NCBI GenBank assembly: GCA_030917105.1
Contig: JAUPVI010000077.1
Coordinates: 1 to 5,249 of the forward strand
Direction: 5' to 3'
Origin: Candidatus Babelota bacterium
GTDB taxonomy: Bacteria > Babelota > Babeliae > Babelales > JAUPTZ01
Length of the DNA stretch: 5,249 bases
The notes beneath the pieces are model-generated. The model did not search any database. It saw only the letters and a list, made by a program, of their open reading frames with translations, and had not been told where the DNA came from. Shown here piece by piece: positions 1 to 5,249 of this stretch (positions within the stretch are counted from its first letter, which is position 1; each line of letters begins with the position of its first letter). The position numbers and the translations under genes are program-made.

Positions 1-143
1 GTGCTCTTTTTGTGGCAAACCTGCCGCCACGTAAGATGATGGGCATGCTATCGCAAGGTATGATGCTGGTTGCCAAGCAGGATGAAAAAATATCGCTTGT
101 GAGCGTTGACGAAGCTATTTTGCCAGGAGCTCGACTCTGCTAA
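1..143 (+). CDS. metG: Methionyl-tRNA synthetase, C-terminal end (5' truncated by window edge)
   Basis: The frame open from the left edge (codons from base 3) encodes about 46 residues ending in a TAA immediately followed by TAG. The peptide contains VANLPPRKMMGMLSQGMM and closes with PGARLC. This is the pattern of the EMAPII/Trbp111-like OB-fold tRNA-binding domain at the end of many bacterial MetRS proteins (family knowledge: a V-x-N-L-x-P-R-K-(L/M)-x-G-x-x-S-x-G-M core, then a short strand and a PG-x-(K/R) ending). MetRS charges tRNA-Met in the cytoplasm, and this domain helps dimerisation and tRNA binding. The catalytic Rossmann core lies outside the window. A free-standing Trbp111/CsaA-type protein, which shares the fold, cannot be excluded from so short a tail, but fusion to MetRS is the commoner arrangement. 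Confidence 0.8.
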   Translation, partial: ALFVANLPPRKMMGMLSQGMMLVAKQDEKISLVSVDEAILPGARLC

Positions 144-209
144 TAGAATGCGCCTTTTGTCTGCCAAAAGAGTTGGTTCGCTTCCTGTCTGACGCCGCTT
201 TGTTACTAT

Positions 210-246
210 GGACTTGCAGGGCTTTGCTCTGCGTCCTGGTTTTTTT
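210..246 (+). terminator. Rho-independent terminator after metG
   Basis: GGAC (210-213) pairs with GTCC (233-236). GCAGGGC (216-222) pairs with GCTCTGC (226-232) around a TTT loop with one G-U pair, and TT (214-215) forms a bulge. After a TGG spacer comes a run of seven T (240-246). Stem plus T-run is the standard intrinsic terminator form. It lies 67 nt after the metG stop and ends 23 nt before the ATG at 270, so it could also act as an attenuator for the downstream gene. Confidence 0.65.
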
Positions 247-269
247 AGTTGTAATGATGGGCATGTGAG

Positions 270-1625
270 ATGAGATATTTCTTTTTTTGTATAGTGGCAA
301 TCATGTGTAGTCAGGTGCCAATGGCTATCTGTTTGGAAGCTACGCCTTCTCGTGCACGGTTTTTAAGCAAGTGTGCTTTGACGGCAGGAGCGTTGGGATT
401 GATTGGTGTAGTAGCACACAAGCTTAATGGCGGCGATGTTGTGCGTAGAGCACGGGCTCTAAAGCGTATTAAGCTGGCGGCTCTTCTGGCGATTATAGTT
501 GGTGGAGTGGGTCTTATAGCTACGCATGGGAATTCGTCCACGAATGAACAAGAGGCATTGGGTGAACCTGAGATTGAAGTAGCTTCTCAAATTGAAGTAG
601 TCTCTCAGAACGAAGCGCCTGAAATAGTACAAGATGCTCCGGTGGTGATGCCAGTGGCATCGATATCCGCAATTGATCCTGGGGTGCGTGCCTATCGTAT
701 ACAATTTGTGAGTAACATATTAAAGAACTCTCGACTGAGTGATTGTCAAAAACGGGGGGCGATAAAGCTGCAACTGCCTTTGTTACTTACTTCGTATGAC
801 CCGTTAACATCTGAAGAGACAGGGTATACTACTATAGCCGGCTATTATGCAGCATTGGCTTCTCCTGAAGAAAAGGAGGCCATAGTCCGTGTCGTCGGAC
901 CGGTAGTGGCCCTTGAGAGGCCACAAGAAGTGAGAAAGTGTTATCGTCTCCAAGAATTAGCGCCGCTACCGAAATCGGAAGTTGAATCTGCTTTTCGCAG
1001 CGTGGAAAGGCAAGATATTAAGTCGACAGAGGCTGAGGTGCTAATGATGGCGCGGGTAATCGGCCAACTTATTGTTGCGCAGGGGGAGAATATAGTGCCA
1101 GTGGATAAGCGTTACTTTGATTTGTATAAAAAGCTTGAAAATAGTGTTAGGCGCCTCACTCGTGATAGAGAAAGAGGGGGCAGCGCCTTAGGGGATGAGC
1201 TCAATGATCTTGTGGCAGCTATCGATGGGCATTTTTTGCCTAGATCTTTTGCTTTTTGCGCAAAGAGATTGATAGACAACCCTGCATGGCTGATTGAGTA
1301 CAATCAAATTTATGAACGCTTGAAAGAGATTTTGATCCCATTTTCTCTAAGTCTGCATCGTGGCTTTGCTCTTGATAAAGAGCTTTGCCGTCAAGTGCTT
1401 GCTCAAGTTGAGGAGCGCTTTAAGAATGAGAAATGGCTTGGAGAAGGGCGTCTTTATGTTAATCGCTTGTTTGAAAAGCCATCCCATGTGTGGGCAGGCA
1501 GGATTTCAGTGTGGGAAAAAGGCATTCTCCCTGAACTTTTGAGCTTCTTTCCAAAAGGGGCGTTTCCTGCTATTGAGGGGTATGCCACCTGTGCGAATAA
1601 CTACTTGCGAGAAAAGGCGCTGTAA
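270..1625 (+). CDS. Exported or membrane-anchored protein of unknown function (451 aa)
   Basis: I do not recognise this family. The ATG at 270 is preferred because residues 2-22 form a signal-like hydrophobic stretch (RYFFFCIVAIM... to about Leu22); the Shine-Dalgarno site is poor. Two more hydrophobic segments follow at about residues 36-49 and 69-84, separated by a strongly basic loop at 59-68 (RRARALKRIK), so the N-terminal region probably sits in the inner membrane. Residues about 88-132 form an acidic, Val/Glu/Pro-rich linker containing a short tandem duplication (IEVASQ/IEVVSQ). The remaining roughly 315 residues look mainly helical and soluble, with scattered Cys and several late Trp, and show no catalytic motif I can name. 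The layout (signal, membrane hairpin, linker, large C-terminal domain) suggests an envelope-anchored protein with its main domain on one side of the membrane. It stands alone between the metG terminator and a convergent operon. It is a real gene by length and regular composition; its function is unknown. Confidence 0.8.
   Translation: MRYFFFCIVAIMCSQVPMAICLEATPSRARFLSKCALTAGALGLIGVVAHKLNGGDVVRRARALKRIKLAALLAIIVGGVGLIATHGNSSTNEQEALGEPEIEVASQIEVVSQNEAPEIVQDAPVVMPVASISAIDPGVRAYRIQFVSNILKNSRLSDCQKRGAIKLQLPLLLTSYDPLTSEETGYTTIAGYYAALASPEEKEAIVRVVGPVVALERPQEVRKCYRLQELAPLPKSEVESAFRSVERQDIKSTEAEVLMMARVIGQLIVAQGENIVPVDKRYFDLYKKLENSVRRLTRDRERGGSALGDELNDLVAAIDGHFLPRSFAFCAKRLIDNPAWLIEYNQIYERLKEILIPFSLSLHRGFALDKELCRQVLAQVEERFKNEKWLGEGRLYVNRLFEKPSHVWAGRISVWEKGILPELLSFFPKGAFPAIEGYATCANNYLREKAL
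573..608 (+). repeat. Imperfect tandem duplication of 18 bp
   Basis: Two adjacent 18-bp units (573-590 and 591-608) both start ATTGAAGTAG and end CTCA plus A or G. They differ at only a few positions and encode IEVASQ and IEVVSQ in the acidic linker of the 451-aa protein. The duplication is in frame, so it lengthens the linker without breaking the gene. Confidence 0.7.
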
Positions 1626-1642
1626 TTGCAAATTTCTCAGCG
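1618..1642. terminator. Possible weak bidirectional terminator between convergent genes
   Basis: CGCTG (1618-1622) pairs with CAGCG (1638-1642). Inside this, AATT (1624-1627) pairs with AATT (1631-1634) around a GCA loop. The hairpin covers the stop codon of the plus-strand gene and lies just past the minus-strand stop at 1655. On the minus strand it is followed by CCTTTTCTC, and on the plus strand by TGCTTTGTTTG. Neither tail is a clean T-run, and the stem is interrupted, so this is only a candidate. Confidence 0.3.
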
Positions 1643-1654
1643 TGCTTTGTTTGA

Positions 1655-2242
1655 TTACGCTTGTCCCATTGCCTGCAACAAAAGCTGCAAGTCAGATTCC
1701 GCAATGGTTGTGATGGTTTGCATTACAACCCATTGGACTGGATCGTAGGGTGGAGTCGTAAGCGTGCCGTTGTAGTGCCAACCGGTGGTTTTTTCTGGAA
1801 TAAGTGTGCGTGGCGCGAGGGTGCAGCTACCTTCATTGCTGGTTGCAAGGACGTCGAAAAGTGTTTGATAAGGCGCCGTTGTGCTGTTATCTTTTTCCAT
1901 GAAAACCCCAATAACTGTGTAGTGCCCATCTTCTGTTTGGTGTACAAAGTGCCATTCCAGTGTATGACGCAGGTTGTCGATGGTATGCTCGCTTGGAGCA
2001 TGTACATGCAGCTGGCGGAGTTCATATGTCTCGTTATTGATCGCAACAAATGCCTTCTCTTCATTGAGCTGGGATACCGAGGCCGTGAGTACCGAGCCGT
2101 TAATCGTACTGGTGATGGCAAGGTCAAAAAGCATGCTCTCTGGATAGTTGAAATGAATGTTGGCCCCATCGCTGTTCGGCCCACCAGCGATGTTAATCGG
2201 TGAGGTCGAATGCTCGGAAGCAATAAAGTTTTTCTTTTTCAT
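1655..2242 (-). CDS. Compact alpha-class carbonic anhydrase (195 aa)
   Basis: This is a zinc enzyme that interconverts CO2 and bicarbonate. The alpha-class signature is clear: SPINI at 14-18; zinc ligands His79 and His81 (QLHVHAPSEH) and His98 (LEWHFVH); the gate-keeping Glu85; Thr162 in GTLTTPP (human CA II Thr199); and Trp171 in QWVV (CA II Trp209). It is smaller than usual (about 220-260 aa): the W-x-Y...GP-x-x-W segment that normally precedes QSPI is absent, and the chain ends soon after the QWVV strand, without the usual NxRPxQ tail. By rough alignment the proton-shuttle His64 position is Ser50 (TINGSV), and the Cys often found after TTPP is Tyr166. There is no signal peptide, unlike most bacterial alpha-CAs, so it is probably cytoplasmic. 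The ATG at 2242 is chosen over the adjacent GTG at 2245. It lies 3 nt after the hydrolase stop, which implies translational coupling. Confidence 0.9.
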   Translation of the reverse strand: MKKKNFIASEHSTSPINIAGGPNSDGANIHFNYPESMLFDLAITSTINGSVLTASVSQLNEEKAFVAINNETYELRQLHVHAPSEHTIDNLRHTLEWHFVHQTEDGHYTVIGVFMEKDNSTTAPYQTLFDVLATSNEGSCTLAPRTLIPEKTTGWHYNGTLTTPPYDPVQWVVMQTITTIAESDLQLLLQAMGQA

Positions 2243-2245
2243 CAC

Positions 2246-3571
2246 TTATTTTCCGCCGCTTGTGCTTCGGTTGCCGCCGGCACCTTGTAAGAGTTTTGCT
2301 TGCTTATAATCAATCATTGCCTCTGGTGAAATCATAAGGCGGTTGAAATGCTCGTATGGCATGTTTATGAAGGTTTCTATTACTTCCTTATATAATTCTT
2401 TTGCTTTCAAGTGGTTCCATACGTGTGGAATATCTGTGATGAAAGCGGTCTTTTGCCGACAGTTGGTGGCGTGAAAAAGGATTTCAAATTTTTCACGTGG
2501 AATCATGATATCATCTTTTCCGTGGATAAAGAGAATTGGCATGTTTTCTCGTAAAAGCGGGGCATAATCGAGTACCGATACGGTGTTGAAGTCGAGATTG
2601 AAAATTCGCTCGGCTAGCCATACAACCGATTTTTGGAACCAGCGTTGTTGTACCAACCAGTTATGTTCCCACTTGCTGTGTCGTTGTGGGCGAGGCATCA
2701 TTCCTGGGTCTTTTGATAGAATATCAACCGCATCACGCAGGGAAAACCAGCAGCCATCAACGATTAATTTGGTAAAGAGGTTGGGGTGTAGGGCAGCCGT
2801 TTTAATAAGGATGAGTCCGGAGTAACACAGTCCAAGACCCACAACATTGGTATACTTTTTCATACGGCAAGCTTGGCTGACGATAGCAAAAACGTCTTTT
2901 TCTTCGCTAAGCCCCAAACGAACCGTTTTACGGTCGATACCGATGAGGATTTCCGATGGGGAGCGCCAAGTCTTTGGTTTATGCCATTGGCGTTCTTTAA
3001 AGCCATGGCCGCGGTAATCATAAAATAGAACATCGTAGTCGCTGAAAAGGTCACCCATTGGTGCCATTTGTTCACGGTAGTTGGTAAATCCAGCCCCAAC
3101 AACAAGAAGCGTTGAGCTGTTACGATTCAAGAGTGTTCCTTCAATAACGATGCCATCGCTCGTGACTGCCGAGAGAGTCGATCCAGACTCTTTGCCATCC
3201 TTAGCTGTTTTGAGCTGAAGCGCTCGAACTTTTGCTGGGTTTTGGAGGAGGGAAAAGTCACGGTAATAGGTGGTATTTTGAAGATAGCTATTCTGTTGAA
3301 GGGCGATATTCTCAATTTCGGCCGGCAGTTGGCAGGAGTATTTGCCCAAGATCGGGCTGTAAATCTCATATTTAAACTTATAGGAAAACGGCTGATCGTT
3401 CGGAGCGAGATGGTATTTATGGAGCAGAGCATTTACATAGTGCTGTTGGGCGCTTGCATCCATAGGCTCGGCAACTTTTTCTGGCTCAATTTTGTTTGCT
3501 ACAATGGCGGCTGAGAGGAGGGAGAGTGTGAGAGTAATAACGACAATAAAGGGTCGCCGGTGCTGACTCAT
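2246..3571 (-). CDS. Exported alpha/beta-hydrolase with probable Cys nucleophile (441 aa)
   Basis: The start is ATG at 3571, preceded by AGAAAGG with a 6-nt spacing. An in-frame ATG at 3634 adds 21 residues but would place the signal segment internally. Residues 7-25 are a hydrophobic export signal or anchor after RR. A roughly 110-residue N-terminal extension precedes the hydrolase fold: a strand and oxyanion-loop region LLVVGAGF (155-162); FYDYRGHGF (183-191), typical of the strand-4 DxRGxG element; a nucleophile elbow VVGLGLCYSG (243-252); the acid Asp354 in FIHGKDDIMIP; and His383 in DIPHVWNH. Aligned to the usual G-x-S-x-G elbow, the nucleophile is Cys249, as in dienelactone hydrolases (G-x-C-x-G). 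Tyr-Ser-Gly follows, so Ser251 is the less likely alternative. A likely cap lies at about 275-340. The substrate is unknown; an ester, thioester or peptide bond is possible. It is the first gene of an operon with the carbonic anhydrase and has a Gly/Ser-rich tail. Confidence 0.8.
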   Translation of the reverse strand: MSQHRRPFIVVITLTLSLLSAAIVANKIEPEKVAEPMDASAQQHYVNALLHKYHLAPNDQPFSYKFKYEIYSPILGKYSCQLPAEIENIALQQNSYLQNTTYYRDFSLLQNPAKVRALQLKTAKDGKESGSTLSAVTSDGIVIEGTLLNRNSSTLLVVGAGFTNYREQMAPMGDLFSDYDVLFYDYRGHGFKERQWHKPKTWRSPSEILIGIDRKTVRLGLSEEKDVFAIVSQACRMKKYTNVVGLGLCYSGLILIKTAALHPNLFTKLIVDGCWFSLRDAVDILSKDPGMMPRPQRHSKWEHNWLVQQRWFQKSVVWLAERIFNLDFNTVSVLDYAPLLRENMPILFIHGKDDIMIPREKFEILFHATNCRQKTAFITDIPHVWNHLKAKELYKEVIETFINMPYEHFNRLMISPEAMIDYKQAKLLQGAGGNRSTSGGK

Positions 3572-3577
3572 AACAAA

Positions 3578-3584
3578 CCTTTCT
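3578..3584 (-). promoter_or_regulatory. Ribosome binding site deciding the hydrolase start
   Basis: On the minus strand AGAAAGG precedes the ATG at 3571 by 6 nt. No comparable site precedes the in-frame ATG at 3634. Together with the signal peptide starting just after Met1, this fixes the start at 3571. Confidence 0.55.
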
Positions 3585-3636
3585 TTGTTTGGTAGGCATC
3601 GAATAAGATACATAAAAATTAGATGGATATGCATTG

Positions 3637-3642
3637 AGTATA
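3637..3642 (-). promoter_or_regulatory. Candidate -10 box (TATACT) for the hydrolase/carbonic anhydrase operon
   Basis: Read on the minus strand, TATACT matches the sigma70 -10 consensus at 5 of 6 positions and would give a leader of about 60 nt to the ATG at 3571. No convincing -35 hexamer lies 16-18 nt upstream, so the call is weak. If correct, it would start transcription inside or after the ATG at 3634 and so rule that start out. Confidence 0.25.
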
Positions 3643-3713
3643 CACATCTGTTTCAAAAAAGGGTAGTCCTGACAATGTTTTGAGGGGGTTAGAGGGTTTT
3701 GCTCTCCTCTGTT

Positions 3714-3830
3714 TCAGCGATCACAGCGGCACAAAGGTCGGTATTTCTCGCAATCATCTACGGTCTTTGAAAATCCATTCCAGTAGGGCCATAAAATGGT
3801 GGCGAGTAGTACAGTAAATTGTATGGTCAT
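3714..3830 (-). CDS. Small hydrophobic protein (38 aa), unknown function
   Basis: The ATG at 3830 is preceded by a near-perfect Shine-Dalgarno AAGGAG (plus-strand 3839-3844) at 8-nt spacing, the best ribosome binding site in the window. The peptide starts MTIQFTVLLATILWPYWNGF, a single possible membrane helix, and continues with a polar tail holding three Cys (DDCEKYRPLCRCDR). This layout (short hydrophobic helix, then a charged Cys-containing tail) is common in small bacterial membrane proteins. The stop lies 142 nt before the hydrolase ATG on the same strand, so it could share its transcript or be a leader peptide. The frame stays open upstream to an ATG at 4007, but that extension is low-quality sequence (Pro/Arg/Ser-rich) and lacks a good ribosome binding site. 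I recognise no family. The main evidence is the ribosome binding site plus composition, so the call is tentative. Confidence 0.45.
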   Translation of the reverse strand: MTIQFTVLLATILWPYWNGFSKTVDDCEKYRPLCRCDR

Positions 3831-3838
3831 CGGATTTT

Positions 3839-3844
3839 CTCCTT
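3839..3844 (-). promoter_or_regulatory. Strong Shine-Dalgarno site for the 38-aa protein
   Basis: The plus strand reads CTCCTT, giving AAGGAG on the minus strand, 8 nt before an ATG. It is complementary to the conserved 16S rRNA 3' end and is the reason the mini-gene is annotated and its start placed at 3830. Confidence 0.5.
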
Positions 3845-4070
3845 CTGGGAGCATGTTTTGTTGTGGTCGTGGAGTGGCGCATGCTATCTCAGCAGGGCCT
3901 CTTCTGTAAAGCAAAAAGAGGAGACGGGAGGTTTGTTGTAAAGTGTCTGGTGGAAAGGGAAAGCGAGGTTTTTTTGAGCAAGACAGAGAGTAAAAGTGGC
4001 TATGCAACTGCGTTTTTTTCTTGGGCGGCTAGAAATTTTGTGAAAATTGTGTAATCTTATGAGGCCCATT
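3845..4070. other. Intergenic stretch without a recognised gene
   Basis: This interval separates the minus-strand mini-gene from the plus-strand promoter. It has short T-runs on the plus strand near 3968-3974 and 4014-4020, but no hairpin that I can pair in front of either. Short frames on both strands lack good ribosome binding sites and protein-like composition. On the minus strand a TTTACA hexamer (plus-strand 3905-3910) resembles a -35 box, but no good -10 follows at the right distance. A promoter for the mini-gene is therefore expected here but not identified. Confidence 0.4.
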
Positions 4071-4079
4071 TGCTATAAT
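4071..4079 (+). promoter_or_regulatory. Extended -10 promoter (TGCTATAAT)
   Basis: TATAAT at 4074-4079 is a perfect -10 hexamer and is preceded by TG at 4071-4072, forming the extended -10 motif TGnTATAAT that can work without a good -35. The best -35-like match, TTGTGT at 4047-4052, is too far away (21 nt). Transcription would start near 4086, giving a leader of about 45 nt to the ATG at 4131. Confidence 0.65.
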
Positions 4080-4130
4080 TGCTTTAAGATAGAAAATTGC
4101 AATGGCGTATCATATACCTCCGGGGGAATA

Positions 4131-5249
4131 ATGAAAAAAAATTCTTTATTAATAATGCTTTTTGCTTTTTGTGGTGTCTTTGTTGACGTGCATGGACATC
4201 CGACTGGGGGGGGGCTGCTAAGTCGGTTGACATTGGCGCTCTGCTGCGTGCAAACACAAAATTTTCCTCTCAGTTTGCCCAGCGTAATGGTGAGTCATCT
4301 GAGTCTGATTTTGATGATGGAAAGTTTTCTGATACCGATCGAACGGCAGCCGAATTAGAGATAAAGCGTAATTCGATGCAAGCGAGAGAGGCTAGACGGG
4401 CTGAAAAAGAGGCTAGCCAGGCTGGAAAAGCCGTTGCTGTTCAACCAAGTTCTGTGGTTGAACGTTCGGAAGCCGAAGAAATAAAGTCTCCTACAGGAGT
4501 TTCGGATGTGGTTTCTGCTCCTCAGGGTGCGCTGGCGGCGGCAAAAAAAACAAGTCTTGCACTAGCGGCTCTTCGCAATCGCACTCAAGCAGCGCCAGAA
4601 AGAAGCTCCTTTCTGAACGCTATTAAGGATCTCCGTAAAACAGATGCTAATGATGCAGAAGAAGCGCAACCTATGTCGGCTACTGTTGAGGCCGGACCAA
4701 AACCTGAAGTTTCTGGGGCCGGTCGACCAGAAATGGGGGGATTGCTTGGGGGTATTCGAAGCTTTAATCGAGGTGGGCTTAAGCCGGTAGAAAAAAAGCC
4801 AGAGGAAGCAAAATCTGCAGATCCTGTTCCTTCTGCTCCTAAAGCCACGCCGAAAGGTATGTCGACTTCGGCGTCAAACAAGCCTCAAGCTTCCGCCGGT
4901 AATGGTAAGTCGCTTGCAGAAGCCCTCGAAGCTCGGAAAAAGGTCTTGGATGCGTCTGAAAAAGCGGCAAAGGATTCTGCTCCAAATGCGACTCCAAAGA
5001 TTACGTTTGGTGATACATTAAAGAAAGCTGTAAAACCTTCCCAACCGGCAGCAGTTGACCAGTCGATAACGCAAGCTGCTGAGCCAGCTCGTCGATCCAC
5101 TAACCTGTTTGAAGCATTTTCTGACGATAGCGGTTTTTCACCACTCGTCATTACCGTACCCGTTGATAAAAAGCTTATGTCGGCGTCTGGCAGAAAATCG
5201 CCGACTTCTGTTGCGGACGACGTCTCAGCATCAAGCGCTGATGTTTCAC
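4131..5249 (+). CDS. Secreted low-complexity protein with WH2-like motif; frame broken at a G9 run; 3' end outside window
   Basis: The ATG at 4131 begins a classic signal peptide: MKKNSLLIMLFAFCGVFVDVHG, cut probably after Gly22 (V-H-G). As written, this frame runs through nine G (4206-4214) and stops at 4356-4358 with no protein-like sequence after the G run. The next frame, open from 4187 to the window edge, has no early start codon but is clearly coding from just after the G run (AAKSVDIGALLRANTKFSSQ onward). One extra G, two fewer, or a -1 ribosomal slip in the run joins the two into a protein of at least 373 residues. The mature part is rich in Ala, Lys, Glu, Ser and Pro, looks mostly disordered, and has short amphipathic helices separated by Pro-rich linkers. 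One fits a WH2 actin-binding motif (LLGGIRSFNRGGLKPV). An exported actin-binding effector is possible but inferred. It has its own promoter and a weak G-rich ribosome binding site (GGGGGA). Confidence 0.7.
4206..4214 (+). repeat. Homopolymer run of nine G at the frame junction
   Basis: The run lies directly after the signal-peptide region (codon 25 is ACT at 4203-4205) and reads as three Gly codons. With G10 or G7 the signal peptide and body are in one frame; with G9 or G8 they are not. Runs of this type are known contingency loci for slipped-strand mispairing and are also common sites of sequencing error. The run also provides an all-G slippery sequence for -1 ribosomal or transcriptional slippage. 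Confidence 0.9.
4388..4429 (+). repeat. Imperfect tandem 21-bp repeat in the secreted protein
   Basis: Units 4388-4408 and 4409-4429 encode EARRAEK and EASQAGK, with the codons GAG GCT AG- and GCT conserved in place. They lie in a charged, probably helical segment following the acidic stretch after the signal peptide. The in-frame duplication suggests the region grows by small repeats. Confidence 0.5.
4733..4798 (+). other. WH2-like motif coding segment
   Basis: The segment encodes MGGLLGGIRSFNRGGLKPV followed by EKK. This matches the general WH2 pattern: an amphipathic helix L-L-x-x-I-(R/K), a variable linker, then L-K-x-(V/T). WH2 motifs bind monomeric actin through the helix in the cleft between subdomains 1 and 3, with the LKKV element along the actin face. 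The motif is short and degenerate, so a chance match in a low-complexity protein is possible. Confidence 0.45.

Noticed and set aside
154..170. Perfect 6-bp inverted repeat CTTTTG/CAAAAG with 5-nt loop after metG
   Set aside because: The stem is AT-rich and weak and has no T-run after it. The hairpin at 210-246 is a far better terminator.
36..265. Exact 12-bp repeat ATGATGGGCATG at 36-47 and 254-265
   Set aside because: A 12-mer occurring twice in about 5 kb is expected by chance about once. There is no other similarity around the copies.
1661..2203. Long open frame on the plus strand, antisense to the carbonic anhydrase
   Set aside because: Its product is Cys/Trp/Arg-rich with no family pattern, while the opposite strand carries a complete alpha-CA active site. 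It is a shadow.
3572..3634. Longer hydrolase start at the ATG at 3634
   Set aside because: It adds 21 residues ahead of the signal segment, lacks a ribosome binding site, and overlaps the candidate -10 box.
3691..3712. AGAGG/CCTCT inverted repeat after the mini-gene
   Set aside because: Short stem with a roughly 10-nt loop and no nearby T-run on either strand; not convincing as a terminator.
3831..4007. 97-aa version of the minus-strand mini-protein starting at 4007
   Set aside because: The added region is Pro/Arg/Ser-rich without protein-like pattern or ribosome binding site; only the part from the internal ATG at 3830 is supported.
4585..5151. Two minus-strand open frames opposite the secreted protein
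   Set aside because: Ala/Ser/Phe-rich mirror images of an Ala/Lys/Glu-rich coding strand, with no ribosome binding sites.

Overview
The window holds the end of one housekeeping gene, followed by accessory genes for exported or unusual proteins. Moderate GC by eye, several signal-peptide proteins with no recognisable family, and a secreted low-complexity protein with a WH2-like (actin-binding) motif suggest a Gram-negative-type bacterium living in or on a eukaryotic host cell. Candidatus Dependentiae (TM6) or a similar protist symbiont would fit. This placement is inference from gene style only; no taxonomic marker longer than about 46 residues is present.

Layout: (1) Positions 1-143 (+) encode the last residues of methionyl-tRNA synthetase, from its C-terminal tRNA-binding domain, closed by tandem stops. 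(2) A bulged hairpin with a T-run at 210-246 looks like its terminator and ends only 23 nt before the next start. (3) Positions 270-1625 (+) encode a 451-aa exported or membrane-anchored protein of unknown function. (4) On the minus strand, converging on it, are an exported alpha/beta hydrolase with a probable Cys nucleophile (2246-3571) and a compact alpha-type carbonic anhydrase (1655-2242). The hydrolase stop lies 3 nt from the carbonic anhydrase ATG, so the two are almost certainly co-translated. (5) The stretch 3572-4130 is mostly non-coding but holds a 38-aa hydrophobic mini-protein gene (minus, 3714-3830) with an excellent Shine-Dalgarno site, and an extended -10 promoter (+) at 4071-4079. 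(6) From 4131 (+) to the window edge runs a secreted Ala/Lys/Glu/Ser-rich protein. Its signal peptide and body are in different frames, separated by a run of nine G at 4206-4214. One extra G, or a -1 ribosomal slip, would join them.

The most interesting points are the G9 junction in the putative secreted effector (phase variation, programmed slippage, mutation or sequencing error), the WH2-like motif in the same protein, the tight pairing of an exported hydrolase with an apparently cytoplasmic minimal carbonic anhydrase, and the mini-protein. No tRNA, rRNA, CRISPR array, transposase or phage gene is visible.
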